Assembly: GCA_964458575.1 (NCBI GenBank)
Contig: CAYWMD010000001.1
Location: forward strand, 1-64,000
Source of the DNA: CAYWMD01 sp964458575
Lineage (GTDB): Bacteria > Verrucomicrobiota > Verrucomicrobiia > Limisphaerales > JADLHS01
DNA: 64,000 nucleotides
Direction of reading: 5' to 3'
Shown in pieces: positions 34,011 through 43,084 of this stretch. How positions within the stretch are numbered: position 1 is the stretch's first letter; each line of letters begins with the position of its first letter. Below the pieces are notes generated by a model. The model worked only from the letters and a program-made list of their open reading frames with translations, was not told the origin of the DNA and made no database searches. The translations under genes and the position numbers were made by a program.

Positions 34011-37000
34011 ATGAGACGACTTTGCAAGCCGGGCGGGACAAAAAGTGCAACTGGGCTGAAGCGCAACCACCTCGCGATGGTGAGCTTCATCGCCGCTCTC
34101 ATTGTTGTCGGAATCTCGGACCAACCAACGCTACGGGCGCAAAATACTCCGGCCGTGGCGGCGCAAAAACTCACGGACTTTCACCAGATTCACCGCCGCT
34201 TCACCAACGGCACCGTCCGGGTCATCGTCACCCTTGAGCCACCGGTAAAACCCACGGTGACTGATTTTCGGTCGCCGGCCCGCCGGGCCGTCCTGCGTTC
34301 GCAAATGCGCCAGACGCAGCAAGCCGTGCTGAACACCCTGCCCGCCGCCGGCGTCAAGGTGGGGTTTCGCTTCGACAACATCGCGGGGTTTTCCGCCGAG
34401 GTGACCACCAACGGTCTGCAGGCGTTGCAGGCGCACCCGGGCGTTGTGACCATCGAACCCGTGATGGAATTGCAACCGCACCTGGCGCAGGGCATCGCGT
34501 TGATTCGCGGCATGACCTACCGTTCAAGCTATAACGGCGACGGCGTGGCCATTGCCATCTGCGACACCGGGATTGACTACACCCATCCGCGCCTGGGCGG
34601 CGGCGGGTTTCCGAACAGCAAGGTGATTGGCGGATACGACTTCGGCGACGACGACTCGAATCCCATGCCCAGTGCCCAGGCGCACGGCACGTGTTGCGCG
34701 GGCATCGCCGCGGGCGATCTCGGCACGGTGGGGGATTACATCGGCGGCGTGGCTTACAACGCCAAGCTCTATGCCCTCAAGATTTCTTCCGGGACCTCGG
34801 GCAGCGCGGCCACCGCGGACATGGTTGCAGCATGGGACTGGTGCGTAACGCACCAGGATGACGACCCGGCTCATCCCATCATGGTCATCAGCACCAGCTT
34901 CGGCGGCGGACAATACGCCTCCGTCTGCGACAGCACCACACCCTCGATGACCACCGCCGCGAACAACGCCGTCGCCGCGGGCATCACCGTGCTCGCATCT
35001 TCGGGCAACGACGGTTATTGCAATGCGATGGGATGGCCGGCGTGCATTTCCAGCGTGATTTCGGTGGGCGCCGTTTACGATGCGTCGTTCGGGAATCTCC
35101 TGCCCTGCGTGAGTTCCGCCTCATGCGCGCCCAAGATTGCCAGCTCGGGTTGCGCGACGGGGTATTATGTGAATGACACTTCGGCCACGGACAAAGTCAC
35201 GGCCTACGCCAACGTCGCCTCTTTCCTCACTCTGTTCGCCCCCGCGGAACAATGTTACACGCTCGACATCGTCGGCACGTCGGGCTACTCGGCCGGCGAC
35301 TACGACACCGCCTTTGGCGGTACTTCGGCCGCGTGTCCGTATGCCGCCGGTGCGGTGGCCTGCCTCCAATCGGCCGCCAAAGCGATCACGGGGGATTTCC
35401 TCACACCGGCGGCAATCAAAGACCTTCTGACGACCTACGGCGACAACGTGACCGACACCAAGGTCGCCGTCACCAAACCCCGCGTAAACCTCGAACGCGC
35501 GATTCTGAGCTTCGACACCAACACCGTCGCGAACTTTACAGCTAACCAGACCAACGGCGCCTGGCCCTTCACCGTGAACTTTACCAGCCTCAGCACCGGC
35601 GCGACCAACTTCGCCTGGAATTTCGGCGATGGCAAAACGAGCACCGTTGTCAATCCGCTGAACACCTACTCGAACTCCGGCATTTACACCGTGAGCCTGA
35701 CCGTGATCGGCGCCGGCGGCACGAACTCGCTCACGAAGACCAACTACATCACCGTCACCAACCCGCCGCCGCCGACCGTGAATTTCACCGGCAACCCGAC
35801 CACGGGCGGCGCGCCCCGGCTGGTCACGTTTGTCAATTCGACCACCGGCGCGACGAATTACAACTGGAACTTCGGCGACGGCAAATCCAGTTCCGCCACC
35901 AACCCTTCAAACACCTACACGAACGCCGGCAGCTACACGGTGGCGCTCACGGCGATTGGCCCGGGCGGCACGAGCGCTTTGACGCGCACGAACTACATCG
36001 TGGTCACCAACGTCGCGCCGGTGATCGTCACGCAGCCGTTGGACCAACTGGTCAATGCCGGCTCGAACGTCACCTTTGTGACGGCGGCCACGGGTACGCC
36101 GCCGCTGGGCTACCAATGGCGTTTGAACGGGATGAACATTCCCGGCGCCACCGCCGCGAGTTACACCCGGACTAACGTGCAGATCGCGGACATGGGCCTG
36201 TATTCCGTCGTCGTCAGCAACCTCGCCAGCAGCGTGGCCAGTTCCAACGCCACCCTGCTGGTGATCGTTTCGCCCGGCATCATTTCTGTCACCGGAATTC
36301 CGTATCAGCAAAACTTTGACAGCATGGGCGCCAGCGGTACGACCACGCCGTTTGGCTGGTATGTTGGCACGGGATCCGGGGCAATCTCCAGCACCACCGT
36401 CACGGCTGGCACAGGTTCGTCCGGCACCGCGCGCAATTATAATTTTGGTTCCAGCGGCAGTACCGATCGCGCCCTTGGGTCGGTGGCCGCCGCTTCCACG
36501 CAACGCGACAGCGAGGCGCGCTTCGTCAATCTGTCCGGCGCGAGCATCCGCAGCATCAACATCAACTATACCGGCGAACAGTGGCGGCGCGGCGGCAATA
36601 ACGCCGTCAACAATCAGCTCGTCCTGCAATACAGCACTGACGGCGATAATTTCACGGACCTGGGCGCGGCATTTGACTTCGACACGCCGATTGATTCAGG
36701 AAGCGGATCAGCTTTGAACGGTAACGCGGCCGCCAATCGGGTCACCGATATTGGCGGCGAGTTTACGCCGGCAGCCCCGATTACCAATGGCGAGGTGTTC
36801 TACCTCCGTTGGGCGGACCCGGACGATTCGGGTTCGGATCACGGAATTGCCGTGGATGACCTCGTTCTCACGTTCACCCTGACCAACCTCCCACCCGTCA
36901 TTACCGCGCAACCGCATAGCACCGCGGTGACGCTGGGCAGCAATGCGACTTTTACCGTCATCGCTACCGGGGAGACGCCGCTCGCTTATCAATGGCGGTT

Positions 37001-39662
37001 CAATACCACCAACCTTGCCGGCGCCACGAGCACTGCGCTCACGCTGACCAACGTACAAACCAGCAACGCGGGCGGTTATTCCGTCGTGGTCAGCAACGTC
37101 GGCGGCGTGACCACCAGCGCTGTGGCCACGTTGACCGTATTCCTGCCGCCCCAGGCCGATTTCACCGGCGCGCCCACCAACGGCCTCGCACCGCTGGCGG
37201 TGACCTTCACCAACCTGAGCTTGAACGCCACCAACTTTGCGTGGGATTTCGGCGACGGCCACACGAGCACAAACGCCAACCCGGTGAACACCTATACCAA
37301 CGCCGGAAGTTTTGCCGTGACGCTCACCGCAGTCGGCGCCGGCGGGACGAACACCCTGGCCCGCACCAGTTATGTCGTTGCCACCAACCTCCCGCCGCTT
37401 GCCAGCTTCACCGGCCACCCGACGAGTGGCTTCGCGCCGTTGAACGTTGTCTTCTCGAACCTGAGCACGCACGCTGTGAGTTACCTCTGGAACTTCGGCG
37501 ACGGCAACACCAGCACCAACGCGCACCCCGCCAATCTTTACTCCAATGCCGGCAGTTATACCGTGACACTCGCCGCCATCGGGCCGGGCGGAACGAATTT
37601 GCTGACCCAGCCGGGCTACATCGTTGTCACGAATCATCCGCCATTAGCCGGCTTCAGCGGCAATCCGACCAGCGGCTACGCGCCTTTGACGGTCACCTTC
37701 TCGAACCTGAGCTTGAATACGACCGAATTCGCCTGGGATTTTGGCGATGGCCAGACCAGCACCAACGCCCATCCGGTCAACACATATTCCAACGCTGGCA
37801 TTTACTCCGTCATGCTCACTGCCGTGGGTGCGGGCGGAACGAATGCGCTCACGCTCACCAATTATATCGTCGTCACGAATTATCCGCCGCCGCTCGCTGA
37901 CTTCGTCGCTGACATTACCAACGGCCTTGCGCCTTTGACGGTCACCTTCTCCAATCTGAGTTTGAACGCGACCGAGTTCACTTGGGATTTCGGCGATGGC
38001 CAGACCAGCACCAACGTCAATCCGGTCAACACTTATTCCAACGCTGGAAGCTACGCCATCACGCTCACCGCCATAGGCGCGGGCGGAACAAACATCCTCA
38101 CGCTTACCGACTACATCGTCATTACGAACCATCTTGCGCCGGTCGCTGACTTTGTCGCTGACATCACCCATGGCCTCGCACCTTTGACGGTGACATTCTC
38201 CAACCTGAGTTTGAATGCGACCGAATTTGCCTGGGATTTCGGCGATGGCCAGACCAGCACCAACGCCAATCCGGTCAACACATATTCCAACGCTGGCAAT
38301 CATGCCGTCACGCTCACCGCCATTGGTGTGGGCGGAACGAATGCGCTCACGCTCACCAATTACATCGTCGTCACGAATTTCCCACCACCGCTGGCTGACT
38401 TTGTCGCGGACATCACCAACGGCCTCACGCCTTTGACGGTCACCTTCTCCAACCTGAGTTTGAATGCCACCGACTTCGCCTGGGATTTCGGCGATGGCCA
38501 GACCAGCACCAACGTCAATCCTTCCAACGTTTACTCCAACGCCGGCAGCTACTCCGTCTCACTCACCGCCGTTGGCGCAGGCGGAACAAACGCGCTCGTG
38601 CTCTCCAACTACATTGTCGTCACGAACTTCCCGCCGCCAGTGGCTGAGTTTGCCGCCGACACAACCAACGGCCTGGTTTCGCTCATCGTGACGTTCACCA
38701 ATTTGAGCCTCAATGCCGCCGGATTTGAATGGGACTTTGGCGACGGGAACACGAGCACCAACGTCAATCCGGCGAACATTTACTCGAATGCCGGCAACTA
38801 CACGGTCACGTTGACCGCCATTGGCACAGGCGGAACGAACACACTCGCCCTCACCAACTACATAGTCGTCACCAACTATCCCGCGCCGCTGGCCAGTTTT
38901 GTTGCTGATTCAACCAATGGGCTCGCCCCCTTGACGGTGACGTTCGCCAACGTCAGCCAGCACGCCACTGAGTTCACCTGGGATTTCGGTGACGGAAATA
39001 CGAGCACCAACGCCAATCCGGCCAACACCTATACCAATGCGGGAACTTATTCCGTCAGCCTCACCGCCGCGGGCGCGGGGGGAACAAACACCCTCGCGCT
39101 CACGAATTACATCCTCGTTCTCAATCCGGCGCTGATGTTGATCTCTCCGGCGACGTTGGACCTGGGCAACGTCCTCACCGGCCGGTTGGCGCACGCCTCC
39201 TTTGTGGTCAGCAACGCGGGCGATGTCACCTTGAGCGCGAACGCCACCGTCACGCTGACCCCGTTCGCATTGCTCGACCCGACTTCCAACGCCGTCGCCA
39301 GCTTGGCCTTCGATGTGCCAACCTTGGGAACGACGAATCTCACGGTGCGATTCGCCCCGGACCACGTCGGCAGCTTCAGCAACGTCGTGGTGTTTCTGAG
39401 CAACGGCGGCAATTCCACCAAATCGGTGCAAGGTGTCGGCGTGGGCGCGCCGTTGATTCTCTGCCCGGCGGCAAACGGGGCTGACTTCGTCTTCGTCTTC
39501 GATACGGCGGCGGGGTTGAACTACGAAGTGCAATTCAAGGATTCGCTGGACGATCCCGTCTGGCAGACGCTGCAATCCGTGCCCGGCGACGGCGCACAAA
39601 AATTCATCACCAACTCCGTCGCCATTCCGGGCCAACGCTTCTATCGGTTGCGCGTGGAGTAA
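34011..39662 (+). CDS. Exported S8 (subtilisin-like) protease with PKD and Ig-like repeats
   Basis: About 1,883 residues. A hydrophobic signal (VSFIAALIVVGIS) is followed by an I9-like prodomain and an S8 catalytic domain with Asp185 (CDTGID), His225 (HGTCCAG) and Ser439 (GGTSAACPYAAG). Next come two PKD domains, an Ig-like domain, a choice-of-anchor-type beta domain (VTGIPYQQNFDSMG) and a second Ig-like domain. Then come eight tandem PKD repeats of about 82 residues, each with a WDFGDGxTS-type core. A late ASH/choice-of-anchor-like domain follows, and a final module ending RFYRLRVE. The extracellular repeats probably bind polymer or the cell surface. The start is uncertain: ATG 34011 gives a long basic leader, ATG 34077 starts right at the hydrophobic core. 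Several nearly identical PKD copies suggest recent duplication. Confidence 0.9.
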   Translation: MRRLCKPGGTKSATGLKRNHLAMVSFIAALIVVGISDQPTLRAQNTPAVAAQKLTDFHQIHRRFTNGTVRVIVTLEPPVKPTVTDFRSPARRAVLRSQMRQTQQAVLNTLPAAGVKVGFRFDNIAGFSAEVTTNGLQALQAHPGVVTIEPVMELQPHLAQGIALIRGMTYRSSYNGDGVAIAICDTGIDYTHPRLGGGGFPNSKVIGGYDFGDDDSNPMPSAQAHGTCCAGIAAGDLGTVGDYIGGVAYNAKLYALKISSGTSGSAATADMVAAWDWCVTHQDDDPAHPIMVISTSFGGGQYASVCDSTTPSMTTAANNAVAAGITVLASSGNDGYCNAMGWPACISSVISVGAVYDASFGNLLPCVSSASCAPKIASSGCATGYYVNDTSATDKVTAYANVASFLTLFAPAEQCYTLDIVGTSGYSAGDYDTAFGGTSAACPYAAGAVACLQSAAKAITGDFLTPAAIKDLLTTYGDNVTDTKVAVTKPRVNLERAILSFDTNTVANFTANQTNGAWPFTVNFTSLSTGATNFAWNFGDGKTSTVVNPLNTYSNSGIYTVSLTVIGAGGTNSLTKTNYITVTNPPPPTVNFTGNPTTGGAPRLVTFVNSTTGATNYNWNFGDGKSSSATNPSNTYTNAGSYTVALTAIGPGGTSALTRTNYIVVTNVAPVIVTQPLDQLVNAGSNVTFVTAATGTPPLGYQWRLNGMNIPGATAASYTRTNVQIADMGLYSVVVSNLASSVASSNATLLVIVSPGIISVTGIPYQQNFDSMGASGTTTPFGWYVGTGSGAISSTTVTAGTGSSGTARNYNFGSSGSTDRALGSVAAASTQRDSEARFVNLSGASIRSININYTGEQWRRGGNNAVNNQLVLQYSTDGDNFTDLGAAFDFDTPIDSGSGSALNGNAAANRVTDIGGEFTPAAPITNGEVFYLRWADPDDSGSDHGIAVDDLVLTFTLTNLPPVITAQPHSTAVTLGSNATFTVIATGETPLAYQWRFNTTNLAGATSTALTLTNVQTSNAGGYSVVVSNVGGVTTSAVATLTVFLPPQADFTGAPTNGLAPLAVTFTNLSLNATNFAWDFGDGHTSTNANPVNTYTNAGSFAVTLTAVGAGGTNTLARTSYVVATNLPPLASFTGHPTSGFAPLNVVFSNLSTHAVSYLWNFGDGNTSTNAHPANLYSNAGSYTVTLAAIGPGGTNLLTQPGYIVVTNHPPLAGFSGNPTSGYAPLTVTFSNLSLNTTEFAWDFGDGQTSTNAHPVNTYSNAGIYSVMLTAVGAGGTNALTLTNYIVVTNYPPPLADFVADITNGLAPLTVTFSNLSLNATEFTWDFGDGQTSTNVNPVNTYSNAGSYAITLTAIGAGGTNILTLTDYIVITNHLAPVADFVADITHGLAPLTVTFSNLSLNATEFAWDFGDGQTSTNANPVNTYSNAGNHAVTLTAIGVGGTNALTLTNYIVVTNFPPPLADFVADITNGLTPLTVTFSNLSLNATDFAWDFGDGQTSTNVNPSNVYSNAGSYSVSLTAVGAGGTNALVLSNYIVVTNFPPPVAEFAADTTNGLVSLIVTFTNLSLNAAGFEWDFGDGNTSTNVNPANIYSNAGNYTVTLTAIGTGGTNTLALTNYIVVTNYPAPLASFVADSTNGLAPLTVTFANVSQHATEFTWDFGDGNTSTNANPANTYTNAGTYSVSLTAAGAGGTNTLALTNYILVLNPALMLISPATLDLGNVLTGRLAHASFVVSNAGDVTLSANATVTLTPFALLDPTSNAVASLAFDVPTLGTTNLTVRFAPDHVGSFSNVVVFLSNGGNSTKSVQGVGVGAPLILCPAANGADFVFVFDTAAGLNYEVQFKDSLDDPVWQTLQSVPGDGAQKFITNSVAIPGQRFYRLRVE
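37150..39123 (+). repeat. Tandem array of eight PKD-encoding repeats
   Basis: Eight head-to-tail units of about 246 bases, each encoding one PKD domain (FxxxxTxGLAPLTVTFSNLS...FGDGQTSTN...YSNAGxYxVxLTAxGAGGTN...NYIVVTN). Units at about 37650-38630 are the most alike at DNA level. The array is within a protease gene, not a CRISPR. Confidence 0.93.
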
Positions 39663-39732
39663 GCACGCCAGTTTTCGACTGCACGAACGGAGTATTGACG
39701 CCGCCCTGGAACAGGCGTAAAGCTCATCGCGG

Positions 39733-41247
39733 ATGCACGCTGGCTGCAAAATTATCGGCCTTGATTGGAAGTGGAGCAAATTCTCAGGTTCGACCTCTTT
39801 GCCATTAAGCCGCGACGTCCCTGGCTACGCCAACGTGCTGGGCTCGGCGGCCAGCAGCGCGACGGTGACGGTCAACAATCAAGCGACCTACCGCAAAGGC
39901 GATTACTTCCGGAAGGAACTCACGGAGGACAATTCCAGCAGCGCACTGTATCCCACGTTGACCACGATCGGGGTGAAACAGGACGGGAGCAACCCTGACA
40001 TCGTAACGACGGTGACCGGACATGTGTTTGTGCCCCGGACACCGGAGTCGTTCGGTTACGATGACGACGGGAATCTGACCAGTGACGGGCGGTGGAATTA
40101 CACGTGGGACGCGGAGAACCGGCTGGTGAAGATGCAATCGCTGGCGGGCTCGCCGACGCCGGAACGGCGGATTGAATTTGCGTATGATTGGCAGGGGCGG
40201 CGGGTGCGCAAGACGGTGTGGGATGACCGCGACAACGGCGAAGGAACGGAATTGCTGGATACGGTGAACGTGTATGACGGCTGGAATCTGCTGGCCGAAC
40301 TGGATGCCAACGCGAGCAATGCCAAGGTGCGGACCTACCTGTGGGGCCTGGACCTGAGCGGCAGCGAACAGGGCGCGGGCGGCGTGGGCGGGTTGCTGGC
40401 GGTGACCGTGCACAGCGGAAGTCAGGCCGGAACCTACTTCTACGGCTATGACGGGAACGGGAACGTGATGGCGCTGGTAAAATCCGCCGATGGCAAGGTC
40501 TATGGCAGGTATGAATTCGGGCCGTTTGGTGAACTGGTCCGCGCCAATGGGCTGATGGCGAAAATCAATCCGTTCCGGTTTTCGACAAAATATCAGGATG
40601 ACGAGAGCGATCTGCTTTACTACGGCTATCGCAGTTACAATCCGAGCAGTGGTAGGTGGCTCAACAGAGATCCTATCGAAGAGCGTGGCGGCGAGAATTT
40701 GTACGGGTTCGTCCAGAATTGCCCACAATCCTTGATTGACCCACTTGGAAGAGACAAAAACGTACCTCCCGGTGGAAACCCTTTTAATCCTTGGCCGTAT
40801 TTTTGCGATCCGTGTGCTTCCGGGCCAGTGTTCGGTACGGCTACAAAAACTCTCCGAGATTGGCGGTGGCATGTCTGGGGCAGAACATGGCAACCGTGGC
40901 GAATCAGACTCTACGTTCCAAATACCGGCATACTGATCACGACAATTAACCCTCCATGGCCTGTGTCCGAAAAGGGATACTGGGTAATTTCTGGCGGTTG
41001 GGTCGTCGTAGACGCGACGTGCAAAGTTCCGCAAAATGCCTCAATTCTCGGCTGGACTTTGACTGATTTCAACGTTACTGACTGGCCAAGCATTGGCCCT
41101 AACATGAAACCCTCAGTGATGTGCAAGTACACTTGTGGCAAAGAAACCGTGCAACTTCCGGGAGAGGGCGCAATGTCCGGCCCCCCGCCGTTGCAACGGG
41201 AGGATAATACCGACAAGAACAATCCTCCGCCCCCGATATTTCGGTAA
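39733..41247 (+). CDS. 5'-truncated Rhs-repeat core with C-terminal tip of unknown function
   Basis: A 504-residue protein that carries only the last part of an Rhs shell. YD-type repeats (FGYDDDGNLTSDGRWNYTWD, then FYGYDGNGNVMAL) lead to the core end: DLLYYGYRSYNPSSGRWLNRDPI...NLYGFVQNCPQSLIDPLG. The remaining ~150 residues are a tip I do not recognise, with scattered Trp and Cys. Full Rhs proteins usually exceed 1,000 residues, and no signal peptide is seen, so the 5' part has been lost or replaced. It begins 70 bases after the subtilase. The next gene starts one base after its stop, like a tip/partner pair. It may be a functional remnant or a donor for the cassettes that follow. Confidence 0.8.
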   Translation: MHAGCKIIGLDWKWSKFSGSTSLPLSRDVPGYANVLGSAASSATVTVNNQATYRKGDYFRKELTEDNSSSALYPTLTTIGVKQDGSNPDIVTTVTGHVFVPRTPESFGYDDDGNLTSDGRWNYTWDAENRLVKMQSLAGSPTPERRIEFAYDWQGRRVRKTVWDDRDNGEGTELLDTVNVYDGWNLLAELDANASNAKVRTYLWGLDLSGSEQGAGGVGGLLAVTVHSGSQAGTYFYGYDGNGNVMALVKSADGKVYGRYEFGPFGELVRANGLMAKINPFRFSTKYQDDESDLLYYGYRSYNPSSGRWLNRDPIEERGGENLYGFVQNCPQSLIDPLGRDKNVPPGGNPFNPWPYFCDPCASGPVFGTATKTLRDWRWHVWGRTWQPWRIRLYVPNTGILITTINPPWPVSEKGYWVISGGWVVVDATCKVPQNASILGWTLTDFNVTDWPSIGPNMKPSVMCKYTCGKETVQLPGEGAMSGPPPLQREDNTDKNNPPPPIFR

Positions 41248-41248
41248 T

Positions 41249-41758
41249 ATGACTCGTCTGCAAAAGGTTGGCGTCATGTTCTTCATTTGCGTAGTCGTGT
41301 TGCTGTTGATGCTTGTTTCGTTTGCAGGATCGACGACGGAATCGGATGTATCCATTGTTTATGAAGGCAATTCGAATTCGTTAGCTGGGCCGGTCGCAAT
41401 ACTCCGATTAAGCAATAGTGGCATAACGACCGTAAGGATGAATGCATATTGCACCCTGTACTGGACGAATCGCTTCGGCGTCCCGACGAATGAATTTTTT
41501 CGACACGACCAAGGCTACGCCATTCTAAAGCCGCGTGAGTCAATTGATATTGCCATCCCGCATCCGTCGGACGCCGAAGTCTGGGAAGCATCATTTACGC
41601 ACCAAGTCAAACCGAATATGGCAAAACGCGTTTGCGACAAGATCAGGTTTTGGCTGCCTGGCAAATGGGTGCCAGACAACTCCTTCACCGGCAGATTTAG
41701 TCCATTGATCAGAAACCCGATGTCGATCGCGAGAAAACCTGGCTCGAATCAAGAATAA
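41249..41758 (+). CDS. Small membrane protein following the Rhs tip
   Basis: A 169-residue protein with an N-terminal transmembrane helix (VMFFICVVVLLLMLVSFAG) and an outer domain of about 140 residues: SIVYEGNSNSLAGPVAILRLSNSG, later DIAIPHPSDAEVWEAS. It starts one base after the Rhs stop. I do not recognise a family. Position directly behind an Rhs tip is where immunity proteins of polymorphic toxins are found, so a partner role is plausible; no direct evidence. Composition is AT-richer than the housekeeping genes around. Confidence 0.6.
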   Translation: MTRLQKVGVMFFICVVVLLLMLVSFAGSTTESDVSIVYEGNSNSLAGPVAILRLSNSGITTVRMNAYCTLYWTNRFGVPTNEFFRHDQGYAILKPRESIDIAIPHPSDAEVWEASFTHQVKPNMAKRVCDKIRFWLPGKWVPDNSFTGRFSPLIRNPMSIARKPGSNQE

Positions 41759-41809
41759 TGGGAGCTGTATTGCTTTCGACGTTCGAACTGTCCAGAGCAA
41801 GTAATAAAG

Positions 41810-41930
41810 ATGAAAACGAAACGATCTGCGATGCTGGTGTTGGTCGCGTGCGTGCTTTTGTTTGCCGCGCACGAGGCGCTCGCCTTCTACAACCCGTCCA
41901 CGGGCCGCTGGTTGAGCCGGGATCCAATTG
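41810..41930 (+). repeat. Conserved cassette 5' module, copy 1
   Basis: The 121 bases from the start codon encode the signal peptide and GRWLSRDPI. They match 42964-43084 at 114 of 121 positions by my count, then similarity stops. Confidence 0.93.
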
Positions 41931-42568
41931 AAGAACAAGGAGGGGGGAATCTATTTGGATTCGTTGGTAACAATCCGGTCTTGTTTATCGACATGCTCGG
42001 ATTGGATACCGCTTCGGTGGGTCTGAATATGATGAATAGATATGCAGGCTTTGGGGCCAGCGGGCTTACTCAGCATGACATTCTTGACGTGATAAACAGC
42101 ACCGAGGTACGGCGGTTCATGGAGAAGTTAATGTACAAAGCTCGAGGGCAATGGGCTTGTAATAAAAGCGGTAAGCTCTTTCAGGGTTATTCTGACATGT
42201 CTTTTTATCCGGGGAGTCCCGATTCTAATCCTGATGTGTCTATTGCAAGGACCATTGACTGGGGGCTTTCAGGAAAGTGGCAGTTATTTTTGAGAGGTGA
42301 GTGTTCTTGGAAATGTAAAGAATGTGGTTTCATGCTTCTTTCAATACCAGAAGCTACTTGCAATCAGTGTGAGTGTCGCACGCGATGCAAGATCAAAGGT
42401 ACGATCAGTAAGCTTTACACCTTCGTATATGTGCCGGGCGGAAATGCTAAGAATCTTGGAACGACAGTTCTATTGTATCCGATCAACTACTTGGGGGAGA
42501 CGTTCATCATAGACCAACCATTCGACACGGTTGGGCTGGATGTTGGAAAGCAAAGTTGTTTCAAATAG
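41810..42568 (+). CDS. Rhs-tail cassette 1: secreted protein, short Rhs-core end plus variable domain
   Basis: A 252-residue protein. Residues 1-25 are a Sec signal peptide (MKTKRSAMLVLVACVLLF...ALA). It is joined directly to the last ~40 residues of an Rhs core (FYNPSTGRWLSRDPIEEQGG...FVGNNPVLFIDMLGLD). The last ~185 residues are a unique domain with CxxC pairs (CSWKCKECG, CNQCECRTRC). The first 121 bases match cassette 2 at 114 positions, after which the two proteins are unrelated. Two bases after its stop begins a small membrane protein. G+C is low here. In Rhs systems this motif is the junction at which the variable C-terminal domain begins. Function of the variable domain is unknown. Confidence 0.75.
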   Translation: MKTKRSAMLVLVACVLLFAAHEALAFYNPSTGRWLSRDPIEEQGGGNLFGFVGNNPVLFIDMLGLDTASVGLNMMNRYAGFGASGLTQHDILDVINSTEVRRFMEKLMYKARGQWACNKSGKLFQGYSDMSFYPGSPDSNPDVSIARTIDWGLSGKWQLFLRGECSWKCKECGFMLLSIPEATCNQCECRTRCKIKGTISKLYTFVYVPGGNAKNLGTTVLLYPINYLGETFIIDQPFDTVGLDVGKQSCFK

Positions 42569-42570
42569 GG

Positions 42571-42879
42571 ATGCCAACATTTGATACCAGTGATTTCATC
42601 ATCTTAGGCTTCTATATTATTGTGGCGGCGTTGGGGTGGTTTTGTACAAAACCGAAGTTCACTTTTTATATGGCCATCGTTTTGGGGGTTGCGACGTGTG
42701 CTTTGCTTTTTCAATTACACATCTATATCGAGATGGGTGGTTTATTGCATACGTTGCCCTTCGCATTTGTTGGTTGGTTGATTTCGCGCTGGCGACAAAA
42801 GCAAAAACTGTTGAAGCCAGCGGAAACGGTGGACGGGGGCGGAGAAGATGAGAAAGACAAGTCGCCATCACCATTCTAG
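42571..42879 (+). CDS. Small three-helix membrane protein, partner of cassette 1
   Basis: A 102-residue protein with three hydrophobic segments: FIILGFYIIVAALGWF, FYMAIVLGVATCALLFQL and LLHTLPFAFVGWLI. A basic patch (SRWRQKQK) and an acidic Gly/Asp/Lys tail follow. It starts two bases after the cassette 1 stop. Tight spacing and membrane location suggest an immunity-like or membrane-receptor partner; this is inference. G+C is about 43% in a stretch I counted (42601-42660). Confidence 0.6.
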   Translation: MPTFDTSDFIILGFYIIVAALGWFCTKPKFTFYMAIVLGVATCALLFQLHIYIEMGGLLHTLPFAFVGWLISRWRQKQKLLKPAETVDGGGEDEKDKSPSPF

Positions 42880-42940
42880 TCCTGTCCGGCCCCGCCGCAC
42901 AGACTTGGCCGCAGGAAAACGTGAAATAGAGAAACACCGT

Positions 42941-42963
42941 GAGCCAAAACTGAAAGTTAAAAG
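42941..42963 (+). promoter_or_regulatory. Shared leader upstream of cassette 2
   Basis: The 23 bases before the start codon (from GAGCC to AAAAG) recur at 44848-44870 before cassette 3 with two differences and the same spacing. They end in an A-rich stretch with AAAG just before the ATG. They may be a translation leader or part of a duplicated promoter module. Cassette 1 does not carry it. Confidence 0.6.
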
Positions 42964-43084
42964 ATGAAAACGAAACGATCTGCGATGATGGTGTTGGTCG
43001 CGTGCGTGTTTTTGTTTGCCGCGCATGAGGCGCTCGCCTTCTACAACCCATCCACGGGCCGCTGGCTCAGTCGGGATCCAATTG
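42964..43084 (+). repeat. Conserved cassette 5' module, copy 2
   Basis: Partner of the copy at 41810-41930 (7 differences in 121 bases). The breakpoint falls just after the Rhs DPI motif, where the two proteins become unrelated. Confidence 0.93.

Noticed and set aside
36708..37637. A 309-codon minus-strand frame inside the subtilase
   Set aside because: Its periodic Arg/Gly/Val-rich text mirrors the repeated PKD codons on the other strand.
37150..39123. Regularly spaced repeats that could look like a CRISPR or satellite
   Set aside because: Unit length (~246 bases) and sequence encode PKD domains; there are no short identical repeats with unique spacers.
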